From assembly GCA_041300525.1 (NCBI GenBank), contig JBGLNJ010000001.1, positions 3,596,001-3,660,000 on the forward strand: 64,000 bases of DNA. The letters run 5' to 3'. Below the pieces are notes generated by a model. The model did no database searches. It had not been told where the DNA came from and was given only the letters and a program-made list of their open reading frames with translations. The stretch is from JBGLNJ01 sp041300525. Its GTDB lineage: Bacteria > Chloroflexota > Anaerolineae > Fen-1058. The translations under genes and the position numbers were made by a program. Below, piece after piece: positions 25,248-34,278 of this stretch (position 1 is its first letter; the number at the start of each line of letters is the position of its first letter).

Positions 25248-25954
25248 TCGCGAATCTCTAAATCGAACTCTGCGCAAAGCCTGTGAGACTAACGTTGTCT
25301 CGCTTACCTATGCGGGCTGCGATGGGCACCTCCATGTTCATAATATGCAACGACCCAGTCCGACGCGGAGCGGCCGGGCATAGAGAAGGAAGAACGGGAA
25401 TTGTGCATCCACCGTAGCAGGGTGTGAGCAACAGTTCTGCCCCCCCAGTTATCAATGATAACCGGCAATTTCTCCGCCATATCGCGGCCTCCCAGTACTC
25501 CACGCACACTTGCACTTGCCTGAATGCTATCCCTTTACATCGGCACGAGCAAGGGGTTTCTAAGAGCAAAACCGTGCAAATCAGGGCCGACAACTGCCCC
25601 CTTGGGACGACACCCCCATATCAAAACCCTTGAATTTGTGCGTACGACGAGCCGCTCGGTCTGCCCGGGCCGCATCTCTCATCTTTCTGATCCCCCTCCC
25701 CCCATGCCTCCGATCAGCTTTCCATTGCCGGAATCAGGTGGGATACCTCCTCAGGAAGCTGGGTCGGATCGACGAGGCCGTCCTCGCCTTCGAGACAACA
25801 AGAATTTAAGATTTATTTCCCCAAGAATCCCAAAATAGCTCCACTTTATTTCCCACTGTAGTAGAAGTAACTTCTTCGTAATAATTCCATTCTTTTGGGA
25901 ACAAAGAAGTAAATGATGGGTTGACATCGAAACGATTTGACGGCCTGAGATGAG
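25248..25954. other. Gene-poor stretch upstream of hsdM with two weak relics
   Basis: About 700 bases without a supportable gene. On the minus strand at about 25395-25480 a peptide MAEKLPVIIDNWGGRTVAHT resembles the start of helicases that often accompany restriction loci (IDNRGDNTVxxALxxLLP), but it lasts about 28 residues. On the plus strand 25738-25806 reads VGYLLRKLGRIDEAVLAFE, like one TPR unit. From 25800 the base composition becomes AT-richer. These are best read as debris at a rearranged junction. Confidence 0.3.
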
Positions 25955-26532
25955 AAAGCCGCAACTGCCGCAAGCCCTTTCCGACGTGCACGAAGGATGA
26001 CCCATAGAAAAGGCATCACGAACCCAAACACTGTCACGCCCATGTCCGTGGTGATGACTTGCGCGTGCGCCACGATGTTCGGGTCGAGCGCGTACAGGAA
26101 CAACGCCAACAGCCCCGCCTTCCATCCGGCCAGGTCGGCGGTCCAGCGAAAGACGAATGCGCCCAACAGCACCGCCAGCAAAATGATGGGCAAGCGTCCG
26201 GCCAGCGCAATGCCATCCGGCGGGCGGTGTTGCCAAACGATAGCGTCCGTGACTGCGCTCAAGCTGGCAATGTCCCAGCCCGGGATCGAGTGCGGATCGG
26301 GCAGGCTCGGGTCGAGCAGCAAGGGTGCGGCGGCCAGAACATTCGCCAGCGGTGGATGGATGTGCACCGGCTGCAAACGGAAATCGCCCGTGCGCAGCGT
26401 GGCGTAACCGACGGCCAGGTGTGGCCCCTCGTCAAACGTGAGCGACGAAATGACCGCCCCGCGCACGGCCTGGGCGAACAACAGCCACAACAAGATGACC
26501 GCGCTCAATCGCCGTATGTTTCTTGTCGTCAT
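25955..26532 (-). pseudogene. GT39/ArnT-like membrane glycosyltransferase, N-terminal fragment
   Basis: About 190 residues with a signal-anchor (AVILLWLLFAQAV), the first luminal loop motif SLTFDEGPHLAVGY (the conserved acidic pair of GT-C enzymes), VHIHPPLANVLAA, and further helices to VFGFVMPFLWVILRARR. Family members use a polyprenyl-phosphate sugar and have 8-13 helices over about 500 residues. The match ends at about 25955-25985; the frame runs on to 25846 with unrelated sequence. Confidence 0.65.
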
Positions 26533-26632
26533 ATCAGATTTCGGATTTCGGATTTCGGATTGCGGTTGGCGCTACGGGAGTATGGCACAGGCCAAAATCC
26601 GCAATCGAAAATCCAAAATCACAATGCTGCCT
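26533..26632. repeat. Low-complexity GATTTCGGATTTCG repeat between the GT39 fragment and uvrC
   Basis: CAGATTTCGGATTTCGGATT followed by TGCGG, a spacer, then CCAAAATCCGCAATCGAAAA: two oppositely oriented runs of the ATTTCGGATTT/AAATCCAAAATC text. The same kind of text lies inside the coding region at 36205-36241. Confidence 0.6.
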
Positions 26633-28484
26633 TGACTGCTTGTGCAACTGCGAGCGGCACGACCGTCGCCAGTTCTTCCACGCTCGCCGCGCGGATGCCG
26701 TCCAGCGAGCCGAAGCGTTTGAGCAATTGCCTCCGCCGCGCCGGGCCGACGCCGGAGATCGCGTCGAGCTGCGAGGCCAGGCCGATCTTGGCTCGCTGCG
26801 TGCGGTGCGCGGTGATGGCAAAACGATGCGCCTCGTCGCGCACGCGCTGAACCAGGTACAGTCCTTGCGATTTGCGCGGCAGCAGGATTGAGTCGGGGCG
26901 ACCTGGCCGGAAAAGCTCTTCCTGCTGCTTGGCTAACCCGACGACCGGCACGGCCTCGAATAAGCCCTGATCCTTCAATACCTCGACCGCCACGCCGAGC
27001 TGTCCCTTGCCGCCATCCACGATCAACAGGTCGGGCAGCATCGCAAAGCTCGCGTCCTGCTTTTTGCCCGGCGGCTTTTGTTCGCCATCCATTTTGCTGT
27101 CGAGGTAACGCCGAAAGCGGCGCGTGAGGACTTCTTTCATCGAGGCGAAATCGTCCGGCGCGCCCTGCACGCTCTTGACGTTAAACTTGCGATAGTCGGA
27201 CTTTTTCGGCACGCCTTTGACGAACACCGCCATCGAGCCGACGATGGCTGTGCCCTGCGTGTTGCTGATATCGAAACATTCGATGCGCGTGGGCGGCGCG
27301 GCAAGATTCAGCGCGTCGGCCAACTGTTGCAAGGCTTCTTCGTGCTTGTGCTCGTCGGCCTGCCATTGCGCCTCAAGCACGGCGAGTGTCTCGGCGGCGC
27401 TTGCGGCCGCCATCGCCACCAATTCGCAGGGCGGGCCTTCCTTCGGCACGTCGAGCCGCACCGTCGCGCCGCGCTTTTGCTTGAGCCATTGCTCAATGAT
27501 CTGCGATTCTTCGACTTCGACCTGGATCAGCACTTCCGGCGGGATGGTCGCCGCTTCCTCGTAAAACTGTTTGAGAAAGCCGGACATGATCTCTCGCGCA
27601 TCTTCGTCCTGCGCGCCTTCCAGCACGAAATAGTCGCGGCCGATCAGCTTGCCCTGCCGGATGAAAAACACCTGCACGCAGGCATCGCCGCGCGATTCGT
27701 CGCGCGCGAACGCAACCACGTCCTGATCCTGCGTCGTGGTCGAGACGATCTTTTGCCGCTCGACAATGTGCCGGATCGCCTTGATCTGATCGCGGTACTG
27801 CGCCGCGCGCTCAAACTCCATCGCCTCGGATGCGGCTTGCATCTTGCGCTGGAGGTCTGCCTCGATCCCGCTCGTCCGGCCTTCCAAGAATTGGCACAAC
27901 TGGTCAATCGTCGCGCGGTATTCGTCCTGGGCCGCCGCGCCGATGCACGGAGCCGAGCACAGCTTGATGTCGTAATACAGGCAAGCGCGTTTATCGCGGC
28001 CTGTGATGTCGCGGTCGCACGTGAGATACGGGAACGCCTTGCGGAGCATGTCGAGCGTCTGGTACACCGCGCTCGAGTTGGTGAATGGGCCAAAGTAGCG
28101 CGCGCCGTCCTGCTCCATCTGCCGCGTGGTCCGCACTTGCGGGAATGGGTCTTGCCAGTTGACTTTGATGTAGGGGTAACGCTTGTCGTCTTTGAGCCGG
28201 ACGTTGAACTTGGGTTTGTGTTTCTTGATGAGATTACATTCCAGCAGCAGCGCCTCAAGTTCCGTGTCCGTCGGCCAGGTTTCCAGGTCGGCGATTTCGG
28301 AAACCAGCCGCGATGTCTTGGGCGTCAGCTCCGCGCTGGCGTGAAAGTACGACCGGACGCGGTGGCGCAGGTTGACGGCTTTGCCGACGTAGATGATGCT
28401 CCCGCGCTCGTCACGGTAGATATAGACGCCGGGGCGAGTCGGCAAGAGGTCCAGTTTCTCGCGGATTTCAGGCCGGGGTTCCAT
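26619..28484 (-). CDS. uvrC: Excinuclease ABC subunit C (UvrC)
   Basis: A 621-residue UvrC. The N-terminal GIY-YIG nuclease (3' incision) is seen as RPGVYIYRDERGSIIYVGKA with LRHRVRSYF; the UvrB-interacting UVR segment is in the middle (LQRKMQAASEAMEFERAAQYRDQI). The C-terminal RNase H-like nuclease (5' incision) has IECFDISNTQG and DLLIVDGGKGQLG, and tandem helix-hairpin-helix motifs close it (LDAISGVGPARRRQLLKRFG). The frame extends 34 codons further upstream, but the ATG at 28482-28484 (MEPRPEIREKLDLLP) matches the family start. The gene ends shortly before the GT39 fragment. All catalytic parts look intact. Confidence 0.95.
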   Translation of the reverse strand: MEPRPEIREKLDLLPTRPGVYIYRDERGSIIYVGKAVNLRHRVRSYFHASAELTPKTSRLVSEIADLETWPTDTELEALLLECNLIKKHKPKFNVRLKDDKRYPYIKVNWQDPFPQVRTTRQMEQDGARYFGPFTNSSAVYQTLDMLRKAFPYLTCDRDITGRDKRACLYYDIKLCSAPCIGAAAQDEYRATIDQLCQFLEGRTSGIEADLQRKMQAASEAMEFERAAQYRDQIKAIRHIVERQKIVSTTTQDQDVVAFARDESRGDACVQVFFIRQGKLIGRDYFVLEGAQDEDAREIMSGFLKQFYEEAATIPPEVLIQVEVEESQIIEQWLKQKRGATVRLDVPKEGPPCELVAMAAASAAETLAVLEAQWQADEHKHEEALQQLADALNLAAPPTRIECFDISNTQGTAIVGSMAVFVKGVPKKSDYRKFNVKSVQGAPDDFASMKEVLTRRFRRYLDSKMDGEQKPPGKKQDASFAMLPDLLIVDGGKGQLGVAVEVLKDQGLFEAVPVVGLAKQQEELFRPGRPDSILLPRKSQGLYLVQRVRDEAHRFAITAHRTQRAKIGLASQLDAISGVGPARRRQLLKRFGSLDGIRAASVEELATVVPLAVAQAVKAAL

Positions 28485-28528
28485 AGCGCATGGATTGTAA
28501 CACAGAGCGCCATGCGCGGCAAAGGGAA

Positions 28529-28553
28529 AAGCCCCTTCGTGGTGAAGGGGCTT
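28529..28553 (-). terminator. Rho-independent terminator of the small-membrane-protein operon
   Basis: AAGCCCCTTC-ACCAC-GAAGGGGCTT followed by TTCCCTTT on the minus strand: a perfect 10-bp stem with a 5-base loop and a short T tract. It lies 100 bases after the stop of the Pro-rich protein gene and just before the uvrC start. Confidence 0.7.
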
Positions 28554-28652
28554 GTTAACTGGGTCATGCTTATCGGCGGGTGTCAACCCGTGACTGACCG
28601 CCAGATAGGGGGACTGACCATTGTCAAAACCCGCAAGTGCAAATCTGCAAAA

Positions 28653-29153
28653 CTATTGATTGATTCTATTCAGCAAGGCCACGATGATGGCGATCAGCGT
28701 CGGGCAACAACAACATAGCACCACTACGGCGATGACAATGCCGATGATGAGATTGCGGTTGCTGCCCCCGCTTTTGGCCGGCGCATCTGGCGGCGGAGGC
28801 GGTGGCGCTGATTCGGATGGCGCAGACCCGCTGCTCGGCGGCGCTGATGGCTCAGGTGGAAATTGGAATGAAGACGGCGGTGGCGGCGTGGGCAACTCTA
28901 CTGCGCTGGCTCCAACCAAGGTCGGTTGCGAAGCTGACTCTGGTGGAGGCGGCTCGACCAGAGCCGGAGGCGGCACTGACTCTATCGGCGGCTCGACCGG
29001 CTCGATGGCCTGGTTGCTGAACATGGTCGGTTGCGACGAGGAATCAGCCGGGGCGGGAGGCGGCGCATCGGGCGGCGACGTGAGTGGCTTGCCTCGACCG
29101 GGTATGACCACGGTGGCATCGGACAATGAATCGGATGGGGGTTGCATGTCCAT
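28653..29153 (-). CDS. Pro-rich tail-anchored membrane protein with a CCCC transmembrane motif
   Basis: A 166-residue protein. Residues 1-130 are low-complexity Pro/Ser/Ala (PPSDSLSDATVVIPG, then PPP-rich blocks), apparently disordered. A basic-flanked C-terminal helix NLIIGIVIAVVVLCCCCPTL ends in VALLNRINQ. The tetracysteine in the helix also occurs in the neighbour at 29694 (VLCCCCTLAG). ATVVIPGRG resembles a forkhead-associated/kinase target-like sequence but that is speculation. Start ATG at 29151-29153 has AGGAGA upstream; the longer frame to 29441 is antisense of the DUF4870 gene. Not assignable to a known family. Confidence 0.7.
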   Translation of the reverse strand: MDMQPPSDSLSDATVVIPGRGKPLTSPPDAPPPAPADSSSQPTMFSNQAIEPVEPPIESVPPPALVEPPPPESASQPTLVGASAVELPTPPPPSSFQFPPEPSAPPSSGSAPSESAPPPPPPDAPAKSGGSNRNLIIGIVIAVVVLCCCCPTLIAIIVALLNRINQ

Positions 29154-29173
29154 AAGGGTCTCTCCTTCTTTCT

Positions 29174-29202
29174 TACCCTTGCGAAAAACCTTCGCAAGGG
29201 TG
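29174..29202. repeat. Dispersed palindromic repeat family A (hairpin)
   Basis: ACCCTTGCGAA-AAACC-TTCGCAAGGGT forms a perfect 11-bp stem with a 5-base loop between the DUF4870 and Pro-rich genes. Confidence 0.75.
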
Positions 29203-29218
29203 AACGCTTGTAATAGGG

Positions 29219-29680
29219 TTAACCTGCCAACGTGCCGCGCACCCAGTCGCCGACGAGCCAATAGCGGAAATCCTGGCCCTGGCTGCACTGCACTCCGCCG
29301 ATGATGCCGTAAACCAACGCGCCGAGCGGCAGGAAACTCAGCAGGCACGCAACCGGCATACAGAGCAAACCGATAAACACTGCCGTGAGGATGCCGCTGA
29401 TCGCCCAGGCAGCTCCCACCAGAACGCCGCCACCCACCCACGCAATGAGCTGGAAGACAAAAGCCTGCATGGATTGATAGGCCACGTAGCGGGAACGATC
29501 TTTATACACCATGTAAATGACGAGCGCAATCACCGGTCCCAGAAAGCCTGTGGCCAGGTTTGCCAACACGCTCAGGTGCGCCAACATGGCCCACGTTCGT
29601 TCGTCGGATGGCGAAAGTGGCGCCACGCTCGCCGGGCCGGGCGGGGGCGGCGTCCATTGATTCGAAGGCTCGCTTGACAT
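29219..29680 (-). CDS. DUF4870-family membrane protein
   Basis: A 153-residue protein with a Pro-rich cytosolic start (TPPPPGPASVAPLSPSDE) followed by the DUF4870 core: RTWAMLAHLSVLANL, FLGPVIALVIYMVYKDRSRYV, and two later helices ending VYGIIGGVQCSQGQDFRYW. DUF4870 proteins are small four-helix membrane proteins of unknown function related to Tic20. It lies within a same-strand cluster of small membrane proteins (30340 down to 28653) that ends at a terminator. Confidence 0.85.
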   Translation of the reverse strand: MSSEPSNQWTPPPPGPASVAPLSPSDERTWAMLAHLSVLANLATGFLGPVIALVIYMVYKDRSRYVAYQSMQAFVFQLIAWVGGGVLVGAAWAISGILTAVFIGLLCMPVACLLSFLPLGALVYGIIGGVQCSQGQDFRYWLVGDWVRGTLAG

Positions 29681-29693
29681 GTCAGGTCCTTGG

Positions 29694-29924
29694 TTATGCC
29701 GGCGGCAGCATACCCCACGGGAATTGCGCCTGGCTGATCTGGCGCATTAGCTCGTCGCCGTTCTGGTACAGATAGATACCGGCGCCAGCTAACGTGCAGC
29801 AGCAGCATAACACCAACAGCACGACGACGACGATGATGATGGTCTTGTTGCCGCCACCTTGAGCTGGCGGCGGCGCGGCATAGCCGGGCGCTCCCGGCTG
29901 TGAAGAATCGTATGGAAGCTGCAT
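29694..29924 (-). CDS. Small single-span membrane protein with a CCCC motif
   Basis: A 76-residue protein: a short Pro/Gly/Ala-rich N terminus (AAPPPAQGGGNKT), one transmembrane helix IIIVVVVLLVLCCCCTLAGA, and a short extracytoplasmic end (YQNGDELMRQISQAQFPWG). Start ATG at 29922-29924 with AGGAGA upstream. The layout mirrors the protein at 28653 (GG-N-basic residue, hydrophobic helix, four cysteines), so the two are probably paralogues. Function unknown. Confidence 0.72.
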   Translation of the reverse strand: MQLPYDSSQPGAPGYAAPPPAQGGGNKTIIIVVVVLLVLCCCCTLAGAGIYLYQNGDELMRQISQAQFPWGMLPPA

Positions 29925-29956
29925 GAGGTTTCTCCTTGTAATGGTATGGAATGTTC

Positions 29957-30033
29957 CTCACCCTTGCGAAGGTTATCGCCGATCTTTGCGTTGCTGCAAC
30001 GCCGAATTTCGAGCGAACCTTCACAAGGGTGAG
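29957..30033. repeat. Family A inverted pair with a 42-base spacer
   Basis: CTCACCCTTGCGAAGGTT (29957-29974) and AACCTTCACAAGGGTGAG (30016-30033) are inverted copies differing at one base, enclosing a spacer that itself contains GCCGATCTTTGCG. It separates the DUF4190-like gene from the CCCC protein gene. Confidence 0.75.
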
Positions 30034-30040
30034 CAGGACT

Positions 30041-30340
30041 CTATTTGAGCTTGAGGCAAATCGGCATCAGCACCAATCCGGCTATGGGCAACATGGGCAA
30101 CATGCTGGTCCAGTCGCCGTTGCCTACTGCCGCGCAGAGGCCAAGGGCAAGCGGGATGCCACCGAGGAGCACAAAACCACAGATGCCCAACACTGCCAGG
30201 CCCAGTCCAATCCAGCCGATGATGATGCCCGCCTGCGCCAGCCCCTCGCCCGTCACCTGGTAGGGCCGGTTGCGAATATCATTCTTGGCCGAATTGCCGG
30301 CAATGATCCCGACGATGCTGCCGAGGATCGGAAATATGAG
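30041..30340 (-). pseudogene. DUF4190-like membrane protein, N-terminal part lost
   Basis: The minus-strand frame reads LIFPILGSIVGIIAGNSAKN, DIRNRPYQVTGEGLAQAGII, IGWIGLGLAVLGICGF and closes MPICLKLK. This is the end of a DUF4190-type protein (IxGHxAxxxIRxxxxxxxGxGLAxAGLILG). Before LIF (about 30340) the strand becomes antisense of a P-type ATPase fragment, so the start of the gene is missing. A GTG at 30254-30256 could start a shorter product. Confidence 0.65.
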
Positions 30341-31347
30341 CCGCCCTGCAAGCGGCCCTGGACGAAGAAGTGATCTGCGCCCGCATGGCGCCGGAACACA
30401 AGCTGCGGCTGGTGGCTGCGTTCCAGGCGCGCGGCGAGGTGGTGGCCGTCACAGGCGATGGCGTGAACGATGTCCCGGCCCTGCGCAAGGCCGACATCAG
30501 CATCGTCATGGGGGTGACGGGCACCGACGTGGCCAAAGAGGCCGCCGACGTGATCCTCACCGGCGACAACTTTGCCAACATTGCCAGCGCCATCGAGGAA
30601 GGGCGCGCCGTCTATGACAACATCCGCAAGTTTATGACCTACATCTTTGCCAGCAACGTGCCCGAGATCATGTCGTTCATCCTGGGAGTGATGCTGGAAA
30701 TTCCCATCGTCCTCACGGTGGCGCAAATCCTGGCGATTGACCTGGGCACGGACTTGTTGCCGGCCCTGGCGCTGGGGACGGAACGGCCCGAGCCGAACGT
30801 GATGCAGCGCCCGCCGCGCCGGCGCGATCAATCCTTGCTGGATGGCCGGCTCGTGGCCCGCGCCTTGTGGCTGGGGAGCATCGAGACTGCGTTGTGCTAT
30901 GCCGGTTTCTTTTGGGTGAATCGCCAATTTGGATACACCGATTTCCTGCACTTGCCGCACCCCGACTGGCAACCCTTTGCCACCCGCATGTCAACGGAAA
31001 TGGGCCGGGTTTACGTCCTGGCGAGCACGGTCTTTCACGCCGGCGTCGTCACCGCGCAGATCGGCAACGCCTTTGCCTGCCGGACGGAAAAAGAACTCGT
31101 GCGGCGGATGGGGTGGCTCACCAATCGGTTCCTGCTCTTGGGCATCGGGGTCGAAGCCCTGCTCATCCTGCTGATGATTTACTTGCCGCCGTTGGCGTGG
31201 GTGTTTGAACACTGGCCCTTGCCATTGACCTGGTGGGCTGGGCTGATTCTGTACGCTCCCGCGCTGTACTTGCTCGAATGGGTTCGCAAGCATATACTTC
31301 GAGTGCGGGAACGGGTGCGGGGACATCCGGTTTCAACACAAGCGTGA
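30340..31347 (+). pseudogene. Cation-transporting P-type ATPase, C-terminal third
   Basis: The frame opens in the P domain with AALQAALDEEVICARMAPEH, then the hinge VAVTGDGVNDVPALRKADIS, TGTDVAKEAADVILTGDNFA, and the M4-M6 region NVPEIMSFILGVMLEIPIV and ILAIDLGTDLLPALALGTE. The M7-M10 block follows to the TGA at 31347. This is the P2 type (Na/K, Ca). The phosphorylation motif DKTGT, the nucleotide-binding domain and the first helices (roughly 600 residues) are absent. The fragment begins exactly where the DUF4190 gene on the other strand is cut. An ATG at 30385 exists, but the product cannot be an active pump. Confidence 0.82.
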
Positions 31348-31385
31348 CGCGCTAGACAGTCGTCCTGTTTGAGAGGGAGGCGACA

Positions 31386-32744
31386 ATGCCCAACATCACT
31401 TTGGAGATCCTGGTCATCCTGCTGCTATTCCTCGCCAACGGCGTGTTCGCCATGTCCGAGTTCGCCGTGGTTTCCGCGAAAAAATCGCGACTCCAGGAGC
31501 GATCCAACAAAGGCGATGCTGGAGCGCGCACTGCGCTGGAGCTGGCAAACGCGCCGGAAGATTTTCTGTCTTCGGTCCAGATCGGCATTACGCTCATTGG
31601 CATACTGACCGGGGCGCTCGGAGGCGCGACGATCGCAGAATCGCTGGCGGCAGGTCTCGAGCGTATCCCGCTGCTTGGTCCCTACAGTGAAGCCATCGGG
31701 GTCGGCATTGTCGTGGTGTGTCTCACCTATCTGTCGCTGGTGATTGGCGAATTGGCGCCGAAACGGCTGGCGCTCAACTCCCCGGAACGGATCGCCTCCG
31801 CCGTGGCGCGCCCCATGCGCTTGCTGTCCACGCTCACCTCCCCCGCAGTTCGCCTGTTGACCACTTCGACCGATGGTTTGCTCCGTGTCTTGAGGGTAAA
31901 GCCCTCGGCTGAACCGCCCGTGACGGAAGAAGAGATCCAGGTCTTGATCGAGCAGGGCACTCAGGCCGGGGTGTTCGAGGAAGCGGAACAAGACATGGTG
32001 ACCGGCATATTTCGCCTGGGCGACCAGCAAGTCAGCACCATCATGACGCCCCGGACGGAAATCGTCTGGCTTGACCTGGAGGACTCGGCCGAAGAAACCC
32101 GGCGCAAGATCACCGCGAGCGCCCACACCCAGTTTCCGGTCGGTCAGGGAAGCCTCGACAACATCCTCGGCGTCGTGCAATCCAAAGGCCTCTTGACGCG
32201 CTGCATGGCCGGTCAGCCGCTTGACCTCAAAGCAGTCTTTCAGCGCGCTTTGCTGGTGCCGGAAACCAAGCCGGTTCTTCAAGTGATCGAGTTATTCAGA
32301 GAATCTCGAACGCACATCGCGCTGGTCATTGACGAATACGGCGGGCTGCAGGGCATGGTGACGATCAACGACATCCTCGAAGGGATTGTGGGAGACTTGC
32401 CAGTGGTGGGTGAAGCTCAGCCGGGAGCGGTCCAACGCGAAGATGGCTCTTGGCTGCTGGACGGCCTGATGCCGGTAGACGAGTTCAAAGAGATCTTGCA
32501 GATGGGCGAGTTGCCGGGAGAACATCGGGGCTATTATCACACGTTGGGCGGTTTCGTCATGACGCGCCTGGGGCGTATCCCATCTGCCGCTGACCACTTT
32601 GAATGGGCCAAGTTTCGCTTTGAAGTCATGGATATGGACGGGCGCCGGGTGGACAAGGTGCTCGTCACGCCTCTGGCCCTTCATCCTCCAGATCATTTGC
32701 AACATCCCGCCGGCGCTGATGGTGATGCGAGTCCTGGCGATTGA
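31386..32744 (+). CDS. CNNM/CorC (hemolysin C-like) membrane protein with CBS pair
   Basis: A 452-residue protein with the standard order: DUF21 membrane domain (residues 1-190; LVILLLFLANGVFAMSEFAV, SVQIGITLIGILTGALGG, ELAPKRLALNSPERIA), CBS pair (residues ~205-330; VSTIMTPRTEIVWLDLED ... VIDEYGGLQGMVTINDILE), and a CorC_HlyC transporter-associated domain (SWLLDGLMPVDEF ... YHTLGGFVMTRLGRIPS ... DMDGRRVDKVLV). Relatives move Mg or other divalent cations. Start ATG with GGGAGG upstream. After VDKVLVTPL about 20 residues are atypical and overlap ATPase debris, so the very end may be altered. Confidence 0.88.
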   Translation: MPNITLEILVILLLFLANGVFAMSEFAVVSAKKSRLQERSNKGDAGARTALELANAPEDFLSSVQIGITLIGILTGALGGATIAESLAAGLERIPLLGPYSEAIGVGIVVVCLTYLSLVIGELAPKRLALNSPERIASAVARPMRLLSTLTSPAVRLLTTSTDGLLRVLRVKPSAEPPVTEEEIQVLIEQGTQAGVFEEAEQDMVTGIFRLGDQQVSTIMTPRTEIVWLDLEDSAEETRRKITASAHTQFPVGQGSLDNILGVVQSKGLLTRCMAGQPLDLKAVFQRALLVPETKPVLQVIELFRESRTHIALVIDEYGGLQGMVTINDILEGIVGDLPVVGEAQPGAVQREDGSWLLDGLMPVDEFKEILQMGELPGEHRGYYHTLGGFVMTRLGRIPSAADHFEWAKFRFEVMDMDGRRVDKVLVTPLALHPPDHLQHPAGADGDASPGD

Positions 32745-32913
32745 CCTGTCGCTGAATGTCCCGAACCGGGCGTGCGGACTGGTCGGTTTCCTGGTAGAAT
32801 TACGCTGATCAGCAGCCGGATTTACGCCCAGCCGTTCCAGACGATCTTTGAGCACGGCCCGCTGCCCCACTGGGCGTTCCTATTCCTTGGTGGGCTAACC
32901 CAGACAAAGAGGA
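32690..32913 (+). pseudogene. Second P-type ATPase relic (two short pieces)
   Basis: The plus frame at 32690-32750 reads ILQIICNIPPALMVMRVLAIDL, matching the M5-M6 sequence IPLALTVMQILAIDLGTD of P2 ATPases. From 32805 another frame reads IYAQPFQTIFEHGPLPHWAF, matching the last helices (YxPPLQxIFxxxPLxxxxW). Most of the intervening sequence is gone. The pieces are degenerate and lie between the CorC gene and trkA; they could be an old copy of the pump whose larger relic is at 30340. Confidence 0.5.
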
Positions 32914-32920
32914 GGACCGG

Positions 32921-33571
32921 ATGAAAGTCATCATTGTCGGTTGTGGCCGGATGGGGTCAGAACTCGCCATCCAACTCTCGCACGACGGTCATGACGTGAC
33001 CGTCGTAGACACGGATCCGTCGGCGTTCTACCGGCTGGGTTCGGCGTTCAAAGGCAAGACCGTCGAAGGCGTTGGCTTTGACCGCGACGTGCTGATTCGC
33101 GCCGGCGTGGAGCGCGCCGACGCGCTGGCCGCCGTCACGACGGGCGATAATCGCAATATCGTCATCGCCCGCGTGGCGCGCAACGTGTTCCGCGTGCCCA
33201 AGGTCGTCGCCCGCCTGTACGATCCACGCCGCGCCGAAATCTACCAGCGGCTGGGGCTGCAAACTATTTCCTCGACGGCGTGGGGCGTAAGCCGCTTTAT
33301 TCGGCTCTTGGTTCATCCCGACCTGCACGTCGTCTTCACGCTGGGCAACGGCGAAGTCGAAGTCGTGGAGTTGGAAGTGCCGCCGCATTGGGTGAGCCGA
33401 ACCGTCAGCAACGTGAACGTGCCCGGCGAGATCAGCGTGACCGCCATCTCGCGCAAAGGCAAGGCCCTTATCCCCACGTTGGGCACCGTGTTTCAAGACG
33501 ACGACCGGGCCGCGATAACCGTGCTGGCTGCGTCCCGTGGACGGTTGGAAGAACTGCTGGCGCTGCGGTAG
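32921..33571 (+). CDS. TrkA-family potassium uptake regulatory protein (first of a pair)
   Basis: A 216-residue RCK protein. The N-terminal Rossmann RCK_N domain shows VIIVGCGRMGSELAIQL with the acidic end of strand 2 (VVDTDPSAF), GVGFDRDVLIRAGVERADAL and VVARLYDPRRAEIY. The RCK_C domain starts near residue 135 (EVVELEVPPHWVSRTVSNV). Such single proteins gate Trk/Ktr potassium channels by binding NAD(H)/ATP. The second TrkA gene follows after 18 bases. No TrkH-type membrane subunit is visible next to them. Start ATG with GAGGAGG upstream. Confidence 0.9.
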   Translation: MKVIIVGCGRMGSELAIQLSHDGHDVTVVDTDPSAFYRLGSAFKGKTVEGVGFDRDVLIRAGVERADALAAVTTGDNRNIVIARVARNVFRVPKVVARLYDPRRAEIYQRLGLQTISSTAWGVSRFIRLLVHPDLHVVFTLGNGEVEVVELEVPPHWVSRTVSNVNVPGEISVTAISRKGKALIPTLGTVFQDDDRAAITVLAASRGRLEELLALR

Positions 33572-33589
33572 GCGAGAGGAGACAAAACC

Positions 33590-34255
33590 ATGTTTGTGAT
33601 CATTGTCGGTGGCGGGAAAACAGGTTCACATCTAGCCGAATTGCTGTTGGCCGGCGGGCACAAAATCCGGGTGATTGATCGGCGGCCCGAGGTGATCGAA
33701 AAGCTCAAAAACGAACTGCCAGCCGAGTCCATCGTGCGAGGCGATGGGGCCGATCCCAAGGTGCTCGTCAGCGTAGGCATCAAGACGGCGGACGTCGTCG
33801 CTTCCGTCACAGGCGACGACGAAGACAACCTCGTCGTGTCTACCCTGGCGCGGTTCGAGTTCAACGTTCGCCGCGTCATCGCCCGCGTCAACAACCCCAA
33901 GAACGCCTGGCTGTTCACGCCGGACATGGGCGTGGACGTGGCGATCAATCAGGCCGACCTGATGTCCAAGCTCATCGCCGAGGAAATGTCGTTGGGCGAC
34001 ATGATGACGCTGGTCAAGTTGCGCAAAGGGCAGTATTCGCTCGTGGAAGAAAAGGTGCATCCAGAATCGCTCGCCGTGGGCAAGGCCGTGCGCGATCTTG
34101 TGCTGCCCTGCGAGTGCGTGTTGGCTGCCATCATTCGCCAGGGCGACCTCATCATCCCGCGCGGCGACACGGTGCTGCAGCCGGTTGACGAAGTGCTGGC
34201 CGTTGTGCGCACCGACCAAGAAGCAGACCTCAACAAACTGCTGGCGCGTCCCTAG
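33590..34255 (+). CDS. TrkA-family potassium uptake regulatory protein (second of a pair)
   Basis: A 221-residue RCK protein: RCK_N with FVIIVGGGKTGSHLAELL, RVIDRRPEVIEKL, VRGDGADPKVLVSVGI and RVIARVNNPKNAWLF, then RCK_C from about residue 140 (LRKGQYSLVEEKVHPES to VLQPVDEVLAVV). It differs enough from the first copy to suggest a heteromeric regulatory ring, a common arrangement in this phylum. Start ATG at 33590 with GAGAGGAGA upstream. Confidence 0.9.
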   Translation: MFVIIVGGGKTGSHLAELLLAGGHKIRVIDRRPEVIEKLKNELPAESIVRGDGADPKVLVSVGIKTADVVASVTGDDEDNLVVSTLARFEFNVRRVIARVNNPKNAWLFTPDMGVDVAINQADLMSKLIAEEMSLGDMMTLVKLRKGQYSLVEEKVHPESLAVGKAVRDLVLPCECVLAAIIRQGDLIIPRGDTVLQPVDEVLAVVRTDQEADLNKLLARP

Positions 34256-34278
34256 AAGCCGGACCTTTCGGGTGAGAC

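Noticed and set aside
27078..28718. 546-codon plus-strand ORF opposite uvrC
   Set aside because: Composition (long runs of R, H, L, V) is typical antisense; UvrC is unambiguous on the minus strand.
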